Source: JAQBDA01 sp041301185 | GTDB lineage: Bacteria > Chloroflexota > Anaerolineae > Anaerolineales > UBA4823 | DNA length: 64,000 nt | Assembly (NCBI GenBank): GCA_041301185.1 | Contig: JBFYSV010000202.1 | Span: 11,226-75,225, forward strand | Direction: 5' to 3' | Shown here: positions 50,772-60,019 of the stretch, in pieces | Layout of the letters: the number at the start of each line of letters is the position of its first letter | Position numbering within the stretch: the stretch's first letter is position 1 | Translations under genes and position numbers: made by a program | The notes under the pieces: generated by a model | What the model was told of the DNA's origin: nothing | Database searches by the model: none | Seen by the model: the letters and a program-made list of their open reading frames with translations, nothing else

Positions 50772-51713
50772 TCACACCTCTTCAGCAGGTGCTTCACAGA
50801 CGATATATAACGGTCTTCCTCGCGCCTCATCATATAACCTTCCTATGTATTCCCCCAGGATACCCAATGATATAAGCTGGACCCCTCCAAGGAATAGCAC
50901 TGCAATCAGCGTTGTCGCCTGACCTGCAAACGCCTCCTGGGTACCGGTGATGCGCATCGCAGCTACGACGGGGATCGCCAAAATACTCAATCCCGCCGAG
51001 ATAAACCCCAAATAGGTGGCTACCTGTAATGGTAGATACGAAAAACTGGTGATAGCATCCCAGGCGAACTTGAACATCTTCTTAAACGGGTACTTCGTCT
51101 CTCCAGCAAAACGAGCTGCCCGGCGATACTCCACCCCGGTCTGCTTGAATCCGACCCAGACTGACATACCGCGCAAGAATCGGTGCCGTTCCCGCATCTG
51201 CTTGAGCACGTCAACCACCTTTCGGTCAAGCAGACGGAAATCGCCAGTATCCAGCGGAATCTTCACATCGGTTATTCTGTATATGATCCGGTAAAAGACT
51301 GAGGCAGTAACCAGCTTAAACCAGCTTTCTCCTTCCCGCTCAGCGCGGACAGCGTAGACAACCTCGTACCCCTCCCGCCACTTAGCAATCAAATCAAGGA
51401 TCACTTCGGGTGGATCTTGGAGATCAGCATCAATAATTACGGTAGTCTTTCCGCGGGCATAGTCCAGACCAGCAGTTACCGCAAGCTGGTGGCCAAAATT
51501 GCGGGCAAAGATTACCGGGCGGATGCGATTATCTGCAACGGCAATTTGCCGGATAAGCTCGGTTGATCCGTCCGTTGAACCATCGTCAATCAACAACAAT
51601 TCCCAGCTATCACCGCTGGAGTCCATTGTCTCTTTAACCCGGCGATACAGTTCGGGCAAAGTTTGGTTTTCATTATAAATTGGAGCGATGATTGAGTGGA
51701 TTGGCGTTCCCAT
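50772..51713 (-). CDS. GT2 glycosyltransferase, polyprenyl-phosphate type (GtrB/DPM1-like)
   Basis: A 313-residue membrane-anchored glycosyltransferase. The GT-A domain (about 1-225) has IIAPIYNENQTLPELYRRV, DDGSTDGS and the metal-binding DADLQDPPE (DXD). Two membrane helices at about 230-255 and 262-290 follow, as in GtrB and DPMS-type enzymes that charge undecaprenyl phosphate with sugar. It starts 4 bases after the threonine synthase stop, with AGGTG upstream, and probably belongs to that transcript. Confidence 0.92.
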   Translation of the reverse strand: MGTPIHSIIAPIYNENQTLPELYRRVKETMDSSGDSWELLLIDDGSTDGSTELIRQIAVADNRIRPVIFARNFGHQLAVTAGLDYARGKTTVIIDADLQDPPEVILDLIAKWREGYEVVYAVRAEREGESWFKLVTASVFYRIIYRITDVKIPLDTGDFRLLDRKVVDVLKQMRERHRFLRGMSVWVGFKQTGVEYRRAARFAGETKYPFKKMFKFAWDAITSFSYLPLQVATYLGFISAGLSILAIPVVAAMRITGTQEAFAGQATTLIAVLFLGGVQLISLGILGEYIGRLYDEARGRPLYIVCEAPAEEV

Positions 51714-51717
51714 ACAC

Positions 51718-52998
51718 CTATTTTATCATTCGCTTGACGGCTTCCAGAGTTGGTTCAATCACTGGCGCTTCAGCCACCGCCCGGATAGCCGATCGAACAT
51801 CTTTCAAACCACTGCCTGTGTTAATTACCAGCACTTGATCATCCGGTCCAATCACTCCCTGGCGAATTGCTCTTACTAACCCGGCATAGGATGTCGAACC
51901 GGCAGGCTCGGCAAAGATGCCTGCTCGACCTAAATCTGCAATTGCAGTAAGTATCTCATCGTCACTGACAATGATATAGCTTCCCCCAGTCTCTCGGCAA
52001 GCACGTACTGCCCGGACTCCGTCACGCGGCAGATCAACCGAAATGCTGTCTGCCAGAGTATTCGCGGAGACCGGCGTTATCTGCTCGGAACCTGCGTTAA
52101 AGGCATTGGCTATAGCGGCAGATCCTTCAGCCTGAACACCAAAAATCCTCGGAGAGGTCTCCAGCCAGCCGATCTCCACCAAATCCTTAAACCCTTTATG
52201 GATACCTGAGATGATATTACCATCCCCTACCGACACGAACACGGCCAGCCGGGCAAATTTTTTCGCAATCTTTTGTGCTGATCCCTTCTTATCACCACTC
52301 AGCTGCCTGTACATCCATTCCCAGATCTCAAATGCTGCGGTTTTCTTTCCCTCTGCGGTAAAGGGGTTAAAGCCTGTATTCCGGCAATACCATCCGAACT
52401 CCTGGGCTGCCAGGATTGTTAAATCAAAGGCATCATCATAAGTACCATCGACTAGCAATACCTTAGCGCCATAGACTAATAATTGCGCGATCTTCGCCGG
52501 TGGTGCGGTACGAGGCGCAAAGATCACCGCTTTCTGACCAATGGCTGCAGACATACCAGCCAGGGCAGCTCCGGCATTTCCAGTAGAGGCAGTGACCACA
52601 ATCTCAGCGCCTATCTCTCGCGTTCGAGCAACCACCACTGCACTGGCCCGATCTTTGAAAGACGCAGTTGGATTACGACTTTCATCCTTAACCCACAAGT
52701 GGTTAAGACCAAGTTGCCTGGCTAATGTATCCGGGGCAAATACGGGTGTAGCGCCAGCAGCACGCAACGGCGTGCCATACCCTCCAGGATCGGATACTGG
52801 GATCAGGGGTAGATACCGCCACAGGGAGGCTTCTTCTGTCTCAAATATATGCCTGACATTTACCTGTTGGCGGATGGTGCGATAATCCAGGATAATATCT
52901 AAGTTTCCGCCGTCCTTTGGGCAAGTATAAGTCACCTCCCCTGCGGAATACTCTCCACTACAAATTGAACAGCGATAACCCAGAAATTTCCGACTCAT
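51718..52998 (-). CDS. thrC: Threonine synthase
   Basis: A 426-residue PLP enzyme converting O-phosphohomoserine to threonine. It has an N-terminal zinc-ribbon-like CSIC...CPKDGG segment (about 10-35), the Schiff-base lysine in NPTASFKDRAS, and the phosphate pocket VVTASTGNAGAALAG. The C-terminal INTGSGLKDV is also typical. The ATG is preceded by AAGGAGG and overlaps the ABC ATPase stop by 4 bases, so translation is coupled to the transporter gene. Paralogous use on another phospho-amino acid is possible but not indicated. Confidence 0.9.
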   Translation of the reverse strand: MSRKFLGYRCSICSGEYSAGEVTYTCPKDGGNLDIILDYRTIRQQVNVRHIFETEEASLWRYLPLIPVSDPGGYGTPLRAAGATPVFAPDTLARQLGLNHLWVKDESRNPTASFKDRASAVVVARTREIGAEIVVTASTGNAGAALAGMSAAIGQKAVIFAPRTAPPAKIAQLLVYGAKVLLVDGTYDDAFDLTILAAQEFGWYCRNTGFNPFTAEGKKTAAFEIWEWMYRQLSGDKKGSAQKIAKKFARLAVFVSVGDGNIISGIHKGFKDLVEIGWLETSPRIFGVQAEGSAAIANAFNAGSEQITPVSANTLADSISVDLPRDGVRAVRACRETGGSYIIVSDDEILTAIADLGRAGIFAEPAGSTSYAGLVRAIRQGVIGPDDQVLVINTGSGLKDVRSAIRAVAEAPVIEPTLEAVKRMIK

Positions 52999-54578
52999 TC
53001 AACCTCCTTCGTACTATTCTCCCTTACCCCTGCCATGAGCAAGCCCAGTCCTTCCGGCGTTGCATCTTTCGTCACTACCTCACCCATGATCTCGCCTTCA
53101 TAGATGACAATAATCCGATCAGAAATCGTTAAGATCTCATCCAGGTCTTCTGAGATCAACAGGATAGCTGTTCCCTCCGAGCGTTGCTCTAACAATCGGT
53201 GGTGTACATACTCGGTCGCGCCAATATCCACCCCGCGAGTAGGTTGTGCAGCCACTAACACTTTCGGTTTCCGTGACAATTCCCTGGCAAGCAATAGTTT
53301 TTGGATATTTCCTCCCGACAGATTCTTAACCGGGGTATCCTGGGAGGGAGTTTTTACATTAAAACGTTCGATCATTTCCAAAGATTGGCGTGAGATTCTC
53401 TGAAAATCTAAAAATCCGAGGCGAGAATATGGCTTCTTTCCATGCTCTCGCAGGATCAAATTCTCTGCCACGGTGAACTCGCGAATCATCCCATCTCGCA
53501 TGCGTTCCTCAGGAATATAAGACAATCCTAGAGCAAGAATTTCCCCAGGTGATTTTTTAGCGATATCTTTTTGCCCTAAAAGCACTACTCCCTGAGTGGT
53601 AGGTCGTAGACCAGTAATAACTTGTGCCAACTCCCTCTGACCGTTGCCAGAGACACCCGCTACACCCAGGATCTCCCCGGAGCGGAGTTCCAGGTTCACA
53701 CCTTTCAAAGCTGGGGTTCCCAGATCGCTGTTTGCCCAGACGCCCTTTAAGCTAAGACGTATCTCCCCCTCCGATTTATCTGCCCGTTCGGGCTTAAAAC
53801 CAATGTCACGTCCAACCATCATCCTGGCAAGCTCTTCTTTTGTTGTATCTCCGATCGGGCGCGAGCCGATCGAGCGCCCATCCCGTAACACGGTTACTCG
53901 ATCACTGATATCAACCACTTCTTGAAGTTTATGCGAGATAAAAATTAAGGCATGCCCATCTTTAACCATTTGGTGCAAAGTAACAAACAAATCCTGGACT
54001 TCTTGAGGGGTCAATACTGCTGTAGGTTCATCCAGGATTAACAAGGCCGCACCTCGATATAAAACTTTGATGATTTCAACCCGCTGCTGTTGTCCAACTG
54101 CCAATTGCCAGACATAGGCATTCGGATCTACCTGCAATCCATACATCTCAGCCAGTGTCTGAATTCGTTTTGAGACAACGTCCAGGTCTGTTAAGAGTCC
54201 ACGAGATGAGGCTAATCCCAGAGCTACATTCTCGGCAACGGTCAGGGTTGGCACCAACATGAAATGCTGGTGGATCATGCCTATCCCGATACGGATTGCA
54301 TCGTGCGGCGATTCAATCTGTACAGGAGATCCATCAATGAGAATTTGTCCTTCATCAGGTCGGTATAATCCATACAATATCCTCATCAAGGTGCTCTTGC
54401 CAGCGCCATTCTCTCCGAGCAATGCATGCACCTCACCTGAATGAACACTAAAATCCACATGATCGTTAGCCAGAACGCCCGGAAACCGCTTAACGATTCC
54501 AAGCATCTCCATTTTTGAGATGCGCTGCTTTTCAGGGAGAGAAGTATTTTCGTTTTGTCTCATCACACCCAACCACAT
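52995..54578 (-). CDS. ABC transporter ATPase, BMP/nucleoside import type (double ATPase)
   Basis: A 527-residue protein with two ABC domains. The first has Walker A GENGAGKST, signature VGQQQR and Walker B LLILDEPT. The second has a degenerate Walker A (GVSGNGQRE) but an intact LSGGNIQK signature. This matches RbsA/NupO-type importers, which energise BMP-linked permeases. Start choices are ATG at 54578, 54563 or 54512, and the first was kept. It follows the binding-protein gene with a 17-bp stem-loop between them. The stop overlaps thrC by 4 bases. Confidence 0.94.
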   Translation of the reverse strand: MWLGVMRQNENTSLPEKQRISKMEMLGIVKRFPGVLANDHVDFSVHSGEVHALLGENGAGKSTLMRILYGLYRPDEGQILIDGSPVQIESPHDAIRIGIGMIHQHFMLVPTLTVAENVALGLASSRGLLTDLDVVSKRIQTLAEMYGLQVDPNAYVWQLAVGQQQRVEIIKVLYRGAALLILDEPTAVLTPQEVQDLFVTLHQMVKDGHALIFISHKLQEVVDISDRVTVLRDGRSIGSRPIGDTTKEELARMMVGRDIGFKPERADKSEGEIRLSLKGVWANSDLGTPALKGVNLELRSGEILGVAGVSGNGQRELAQVITGLRPTTQGVVLLGQKDIAKKSPGEILALGLSYIPEERMRDGMIREFTVAENLILREHGKKPYSRLGFLDFQRISRQSLEMIERFNVKTPSQDTPVKNLSGGNIQKLLLARELSRKPKVLVAAQPTRGVDIGATEYVHHRLLEQRSEGTAILLISEDLDEILTISDRIIVIYEGEIMGEVVTKDATPEGLGLLMAGVRENSTKEVE

Positions 54579-54588
54579 ATAGCAACAG

Positions 54589-54625
54589 GCAGGTTATGCA
54601 AAGGCTCCGCCTTTGCATAACCTGC
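54589..54625. promoter_or_regulatory. 17-bp perfect hairpin between BMP gene and ATPase gene
   Basis: GCAGGTTATGCAAAGGC (54589-54605) and its exact reverse complement (54609-54625) around a TCC loop. No T-run follows on the minus strand. It probably limits read-through or protects the 3' end of the abundant binding-protein message. Confidence 0.75.
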
Positions 54626-54656
54626 TCACCAAACTGTTCACACCCGTCGTTCTGGG

Positions 54657-56846
54657 TTAATTACTCGGACCCTCCATACCTTCCAGCAATTGCGGCAGGT
54701 ACCAGATCTGCTCATCGGTGGCAACCTGTCCATCCGGGATGTATTCTGTACCATCCTGCAGGTTGATCGGTCCGGTCCATACATTGATCTCGCCAGAAGC
54801 CAGGCCAGCGATAAACTGGTCAAGTAACGCCTGAGCCTCGGCGGGCATTCCTGGTCCATTGACCCAACCGGCAGCAGTCTTGGTATTATCGGTCAAGTCC
54901 TCCCAATAGGGTGCATTCCAGTCCCAAGATTGCTCCCAGGTTCCAGCCTGGATGGCTTGAACAAGTTCTAGATACGACGGTCCCCAGTTGAAGAATGGAA
55001 CGCCCAGGCAGATATCCGGAGCCTGGTCACAAGCACCTACATAGTCGTAAGGTACCGCCCAAACTGCGGCACCCTGACCTGCACGCTGTCCGGCGACATC
55101 AATCCCTTCGGTTGTGTCGATGCCACTCATAACCACATCAACTCCGCGATCAAAGAAACCGTTGGTGACTTCCGTCGGATCTAATGTCACGCCAGGGATA
55201 TTGAACCAGAAACCAATCCAGGTCACGACAAATTCCAAATCGGCAGGGTTCATGGCACGGTAGTTCTCATAGCAATACCTGGCTCCCAGGTAAGCCGATG
55301 CAGCCAAACGGCGCGTCTCAAAGTTGATCAATGGTCCAAGGTAACCTAAAGACCCTGTCTGAGTATTTAAGGCTGCTGCACACCCGGCGATGGCTTTCAT
55401 GTCCTCCATGCGCCCCATTATATTGCCTTCGTTTGGTGGTGCTTCCCCGGTAAGAACGTCATCTCCAGATATGTTAATGAAGATGACATCCGGATATTTT
55501 TCAGCCACACCCAGCGTATCCTCCTCAAATTCGTCTGAGGTGGTCAATACCAGTTTAGCGCCATCTGCCACCATATCATCGACGACACCTTCTAGGGTAG
55601 CTTCTGGTTTATCCGCGGGGTTGAGTGACTCGAAGATGATCGCACGCGCTCCAGGTACATTTGCTTCCACGTAAGCCGCGCCTTCAGCATGAGCCTGGCT
55701 CCAGCCACGATCATTCTTAGGACCAACTAATACTACGCCAAAGACAAACTCTTCGCTCACTGGTGGAGGTGGAGGAGCATCTCCAATTACGATTGAGCCA
55801 TCGATGATCCCCTGGATAGTTTGATCCGCCAGGGCTTTAACATCGGCTGGTAACTCATACTCCGGGTTGAAATCCATCTTCAAACCACCATTTGCCAGGG
55901 TCAGCGCGAACGCTTCTCCACCCAGCGTTCCAGCCTTCACCTTACCAATGATATCATTCAGGACAATAGTCCAGTCATAGATCTGGTTGGCAACCACAAT
56001 GCTGGGTGCCAGGGTTGTCTGGCTGGATTGTGTTCCAAACCAAACCACATCATTTTCTTCTGCTACGCCTACCGCGCCAACCACCATTTGAGCAGAGCCT
56101 GTCAGGCCATCCGCACCTGCCTGGACATGGGTTTCTGCGGCTGCTGACGCCAGCGCTACGTCGCTAAAAGAGCCAATGTAGTTGACATTAACCTCGAGAT
56201 CCGGTTTGGTAGCTTTAGCGCCAACCACAAAGCCATCTACGTACAGCTTGGCATCCCCTGTCTCGATTGGACCAACCACGCCTAGCACATTGCTTTCAGA
56301 CAGGCTGGCAGCAATCACACCATTCACATAGCCACCCTGCTCCGAGCGAGCCTCGTAGGCGTATACGTTCGTCACACCTTGATCCACAAAGGTATCAACT
56401 GTCGTACCCCAAGCAAAGCTGGTTTCCGGGAAATCAGGGGCGATCTCTAAAAGGGAACTGCCGTACTGCGAGCCGTGGGCAATGACAAGGTTATACCCCT
56501 GGCTGGCGTAATCACGTAGAGCTGCTGCCGCGTCATCCACAACAAACATATTTTCAGAGTAGACGAATTCAAAGCTCTCTGCGCCCATCTCGCTTTGAAT
56601 CGCCATTAGCGCATCATAGATGCTCTGACTGAAAGCCAGATCATTGATTGCACTTGGCATCACAACCGCGACACGGAAGCTCTCCATTGCCGCTGGAGGT
56701 TCTGTCTCCTCAGGTTGTGGCTCTGGTTGTTGGGGTTCAGCCGCCGGGGGTTCTGTCGCCGGAGCTTGGGTTGCCGCACCTCCACAGGCGCTGAGCACCA
56801 GTGAGATTAACAGCATTAATATGAGCCATTTCGATGTTTTATTCAT
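54657..56846 (-). CDS. BMP-family substrate-binding lipoprotein with two tandem BMP domains
   Basis: A 729-residue lipoprotein with lipobox LSAC, an Ala/Pro/Gln/Glu-rich linker and two basic-membrane-protein (PnrA-like) domains. Domain 1 is about 55-350 (VAVVMPSAINDLAFSQSIYDAL ... GGLKMDFNPEYELPADVKAL), followed by a PPPPP hinge. Domain 2 is about 365-729 (FGVVLVGPKNDRGWSQAHAEG ... GTEYIPDGQVATDEQIWYLPQLL). Single-domain members have about 350 residues. The family binds nucleosides or purines. The start at 56846 has GGATGGAG just upstream, and ATG at 56855 is the alternative. It lies between the four permeases and the second ATPase. Confidence 0.9.
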   Translation of the reverse strand: MNKTSKWLILMLLISLVLSACGGAATQAPATEPPAAEPQQPEPQPEETEPPAAMESFRVAVVMPSAINDLAFSQSIYDALMAIQSEMGAESFEFVYSENMFVVDDAAAALRDYASQGYNLVIAHGSQYGSSLLEIAPDFPETSFAWGTTVDTFVDQGVTNVYAYEARSEQGGYVNGVIAASLSESNVLGVVGPIETGDAKLYVDGFVVGAKATKPDLEVNVNYIGSFSDVALASAAAETHVQAGADGLTGSAQMVVGAVGVAEENDVVWFGTQSSQTTLAPSIVVANQIYDWTIVLNDIIGKVKAGTLGGEAFALTLANGGLKMDFNPEYELPADVKALADQTIQGIIDGSIVIGDAPPPPPVSEEFVFGVVLVGPKNDRGWSQAHAEGAAYVEANVPGARAIIFESLNPADKPEATLEGVVDDMVADGAKLVLTTSDEFEEDTLGVAEKYPDVIFINISGDDVLTGEAPPNEGNIMGRMEDMKAIAGCAAALNTQTGSLGYLGPLINFETRRLAASAYLGARYCYENYRAMNPADLEFVVTWIGFWFNIPGVTLDPTEVTNGFFDRGVDVVMSGIDTTEGIDVAGQRAGQGAAVWAVPYDYVGACDQAPDICLGVPFFNWGPSYLELVQAIQAGTWEQSWDWNAPYWEDLTDNTKTAAGWVNGPGMPAEAQALLDQFIAGLASGEINVWTGPINLQDGTEYIPDGQVATDEQIWYLPQLLEGMEGPSN

Positions 56847-56931
56847 TTTCTCCATCCTTTTCTAAGCTAAGTCTATCGTACTAAGGTTACACACTATGCA
56901 AGAACTATTGAGTCGAAGCCACCTCCTCGAT

Positions 56932-56937
56932 ATTATA
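56932..56937 (-). promoter_or_regulatory. -10 element candidate upstream of BMP gene
   Basis: TATAAT on the minus strand, about 86 bases before the BMP start, in the 110-base gap after the permeases, so the binding protein may also have its own transcript. A GAGGAGG with no start codon lies just downstream of it. Confidence 0.4.
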
Positions 56938-56969
56938 TTCCCTTCACGAATTGAAGCTAGAAAAGTGTC

Positions 56970-57902
56970 TTATCCTCCACGCTCAAATGGTTTAGCCAGA
57001 GCAGATGGTGGACGAACGCGCTGAACAGCAATCACCAGCGCCAAGATGGTTAGCACATACGGCATCATGATAGCAATATCAGACGGGATGGGCAACGATT
57101 TTATCTGGACCCAGAGTTGCAAGGCATTCACCAGGCTAAAAATCAGCGAGCCTATCAATACCCCAAACGGACGCCACCCTCCAAAATACACCAGGGCTAC
57201 AGCAATAAAACCCTGTCCGCTGGTCAAATTTTGTTGAAATACATTCAACAACGCAATCGACAGAGAAGCTCCTGCGACTCCAGAGAATACACCTCCTAAG
57301 ATGCAAGTGAAGTACCGGATTCCTGTGACACTCACTCCCATCGTATCCGCCGCTTCAGGATTCTCGCCGACTGCACGGATCTTCAATCCTAATGTTGTCT
57401 TATTGAGCAAGAACCAAGAAACCGGGACCAAGAAATATGCAGTATAAACCAGCAGGTTATGGCGGAATAAAATAGCTCCTACGACCGGCAGGTCACTTAA
57501 GATTGGTATATATATTGGGGAAAATCCGCTAACTGTTTCCACCGTTCCCATGGTTATTTGGAAAAGCAATTCACTGATACCTAATCCAAACAAATAAAAA
57601 CCGATCCCGCTGATTCCCTGTTCAGCCTTCAGGGTAACATTGACAAAAGCCACCATCAGGCCAAGCACTCCGCCTACGATAATCGCCGCCAAAAGCCCCA
57701 ACCCCAGATTATTCGTTGTAAATGTAACATAGAAACTGGCAAATGCTCCCAGTAACATGATCCCTTCAACACCCAGGTTTAGCACCCCACTTTTCTGCCC
57801 GATCGTCTCGCCAATAGCCGCAAATAAATAAGGAGTAGCCAGGCGAATACCCGAAGCCAGGATACCTACAAAGACCGTCATGGTAAACAGATCCGAGATC
57901 AC
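56970..57902 (-). CDS. ABC permease, nucleoside type, NupQ-like (copy 2)
   Basis: A 310-residue permease with about 9-10 helices of the BPD_transp_2 family. PYLFAAIGETIGQKSGVLNLGVEGIMLLGAF is the characteristic first segment, and GENPEAADTMGVSVTGIRY is the coupling loop. It belongs to the second permease pair with the 57899-59032 gene. The GTG start overlaps that stop by 4 bases. Its companion copy is 59045-60019. Confidence 0.9.
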   Translation of the reverse strand: MISDLFTMTVFVGILASGIRLATPYLFAAIGETIGQKSGVLNLGVEGIMLLGAFASFYVTFTTNNLGLGLLAAIIVGGVLGLMVAFVNVTLKAEQGISGIGFYLFGLGISELLFQITMGTVETVSGFSPIYIPILSDLPVVGAILFRHNLLVYTAYFLVPVSWFLLNKTTLGLKIRAVGENPEAADTMGVSVTGIRYFTCILGGVFSGVAGASLSIALLNVFQQNLTSGQGFIAVALVYFGGWRPFGVLIGSLIFSLVNALQLWVQIKSLPIPSDIAIMMPYVLTILALVIAVQRVRPPSALAKPFERGG

Positions 57903-59032
57903 GTCATCTCCTCCGCTTTACTAGCTATGGGTACCTTCTCAATTGTTTCTGTCTCCCGTCGCACGGCCCAGCGACGTTTAAAATACTCACTACTCACCAC
58001 GAACACCACCACTAAACCATTCAAACCAATGATGAAGGCAGATGGCACCTGCATTACTCGTTGTAATTTATTCGCCCCCACTAACAAAGCCCCAAATAAG
58101 AAAGATGCCGGTATCGCCCCGAGTGGATGTAAGTTCCCAAATAGCGCCACAACAATGCCGTTAAACCCGGCACTACCTGTGAATCCAGTAGCCGAGCCAT
58201 CCGTGAACATCCGGTGGTGAAGTCCGTACACCTGGACTGCACCAGCCAGGCCCGCAAATGCACCGCTTAGTAGGAGAGCCAGGACAATATAGCGCGGTAC
58301 ATTAATGCCCGCGTAACGCGAGGCGTGCGGATTTAATCCAACCGCTCGGATTCGGTAGCCAATTACCGTTCTCCATAAAAATATGTACACCAATATGGCG
58401 GCCAGAATAGCCAGACCGGTTCCCAAGTGCAACCGTGTAGGGATAAGGCGGGGCAAATCAAAAGCAATTGCCAAACGAGCCGTCTGCGGAATCCGCGAAG
58501 CCGATTCCAGTTGTACCGGGTCGATCATAGGCTCACGCAATAGATAGTTCATCCCTTGCACTGCTATGGCATTCATCATGATCGTACTCAGGATTTCATT
58601 GACATTAAAATATGCTTTTAATAAGCCCGGTATTGCCCCCCACACCGCTCCAGCAAGAAATCCACATAGCAGAGCTAATGGGATTACAACCAATCCGGCT
58701 GCATCCGGAAAAGTTAAACCAACAAGAGTTGACGCCAACGCGCCTACAACGAGTTGGCCTTCACCGCCAATATTCAATACTCCACCCCGAAAGGCAATAC
58801 ATATACCTACCGCAACCAATAATAGCGGTGTTGCCTTAACCAGGGTATCAGCCAGCGCATTCGTACTCCCAAGTGCTCCCTCCATCAAAGCGCTATATGC
58901 TGCTAGCGGATTCTCTCCCAATAAGATGAGCATCACCGCACCGACTGCCAGCGCAGCCAGAGTTGCCAGGAAAGGGAGCGAGAGATTAAAAACTCGCCAA
59001 AGTCGGGGGTGCTTGTTGAATATGGCTTGCAT
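57899..59032 (-). CDS. ABC permease, nucleoside type, NupP-like (copy 2)
   Basis: A 377-residue permease with a short basic cytosolic N-terminus. ALADTLVKATPLLLVAVGICIAFRGGVLNIGGEGQLVVGAL is diagnostic, and GLNPHASRYAGINVPRYI is the coupling loop. About ten helices. It pairs with the 310-aa NupQ-like subunit by a 4-base overlap. It starts 12 bases after the preceding permease. Confidence 0.9.
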   Translation of the reverse strand: MQAIFNKHPRLWRVFNLSLPFLATLAALAVGAVMLILLGENPLAAYSALMEGALGSTNALADTLVKATPLLLVAVGICIAFRGGVLNIGGEGQLVVGALASTLVGLTFPDAAGLVVIPLALLCGFLAGAVWGAIPGLLKAYFNVNEILSTIMMNAIAVQGMNYLLREPMIDPVQLESASRIPQTARLAIAFDLPRLIPTRLHLGTGLAILAAILVYIFLWRTVIGYRIRAVGLNPHASRYAGINVPRYIVLALLLSGAFAGLAGAVQVYGLHHRMFTDGSATGFTGSAGFNGIVVALFGNLHPLGAIPASFLFGALLVGANKLQRVMQVPSAFIIGLNGLVVVFVVSSEYFKRRWAVRRETETIEKVPIASKAEEMT

Positions 59033-59044
59033 AGAGTTGTTGTC

Positions 59045-60019
59045 TCAATCCTCAACAAATGTCGAGCCAAGGGCTTTTGGCGGCGATATGCGTAGCAAGC
59101 GTTGTAATGGACGCTGCATACGCTCGGGTGCCATGGTAATGATCCGCTCAGTGAAATCACTTCCTACCAGTAATAGTACAGTAATCATCAATACCCAGGG
59201 AACAGCGTTAAATGCAACCACCGACACTTCCGGAAATCTCCTCTGCAAAAAGGTTGCCAGGGCTTTGGTTGCCCCAAATAGCAATGCGCCAAATGCACCC
59301 CGGATGGGAGACCAACCTCCGAAGATTACAATTGCCAGAGCAATCCAGCCAAACCCGCGAATGTGGCCATCCGACCAACCGATCTTAATATCAAGCGAGT
59401 ATGCTGCTCCGGCTATCCCTACCAGTGCCCCACCAACAATTGTATATATATAGCGTTGGCGATTCACGCTAATCCCTCGCGCAAATGCTGCTTCGGGTCG
59501 TTCTCCCGCACTCCGCAACCGCAAACCCGGTTGTGTGCGAAAGAGGTAAAACCAGGTGACTCCAACCAGGATATAGGCAAAATATACAACTGGACTCTGG
59601 TTGAAGAAGATCGGTCCGAGAACTGGAATATCTTCCAATAGCGGAATAGCAAAGTGTTTTACTACCGGTCCCGGAATGCGGGTGTAATTTTGCCCCAGGA
59701 AAGCCGCAAGATCATCCCCTAGTAAGGTCAACACAAATCCTATCGCAAATTGGCTCTGGCGTAATCGGATGCTGCCAAAGGCAATAATCGATGCAAAGAA
59801 TCCCCCCACAATCATGGCTGCCAGGAATCCCACCCACACACTATCCGATTTCAAGGCAACCACGAATCCGGTCATGGCTGCCATCAACATACTCCCATCC
59901 AAAGAGAGATTGACGATACCCGCACGCTCGGTAAGGATCTCCCCGCACACCGCAATAATCAACGGCGTAGAGGCCAGAACTACCGAAGACAGGATCAAAA
60001 TTAAGGCTTGATCAATCAT
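59045..60019 (-). CDS. ABC permease, nucleoside type, NupQ-like (copy 1)
   Basis: A 324-residue permease of BPD_transp_2 family with CGEILTERAGIVNLSLDGSMLMAAM near the start and RPEAAFARGISVNRQRY as coupling loop. The ATG at 60019 gives MIDQALILILSSV and overlaps the NupP-like stop by 8 bases; a longer frame from 60076 adds a polar stretch with no membrane or SD logic and is rejected. AAGGA lies about 10 bases before the start. Sequence differs clearly from copy 2, so this is an old duplication. Confidence 0.88.
   Translation of the reverse strand: MIDQALILILSSVVLASTPLIIAVCGEILTERAGIVNLSLDGSMLMAAMTGFVVALKSDSVWVGFLAAMIVGGFFASIIAFGSIRLRQSQFAIGFVLTLLGDDLAAFLGQNYTRIPGPVVKHFAIPLLEDIPVLGPIFFNQSPVVYFAYILVGVTWFYLFRTQPGLRLRSAGERPEAAFARGISVNRQRYIYTIVGGALVGIAGAAYSLDIKIGWSDGHIRGFGWIALAIVIFGGWSPIRGAFGALLFGATKALATFLQRRFPEVSVVAFNAVPWVLMITVLLLVGSDFTERIITMAPERMQRPLQRLLRISPPKALGSTFVED

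Noticed and set aside
58566..59453. Long open frame of 295 codons on the plus strand over the permeases
   Set aside because: Shadow of the minus-strand NupP/NupQ genes: low-complexity composition, no SD, no recognisable domain, and the minus frames are clearly coding.
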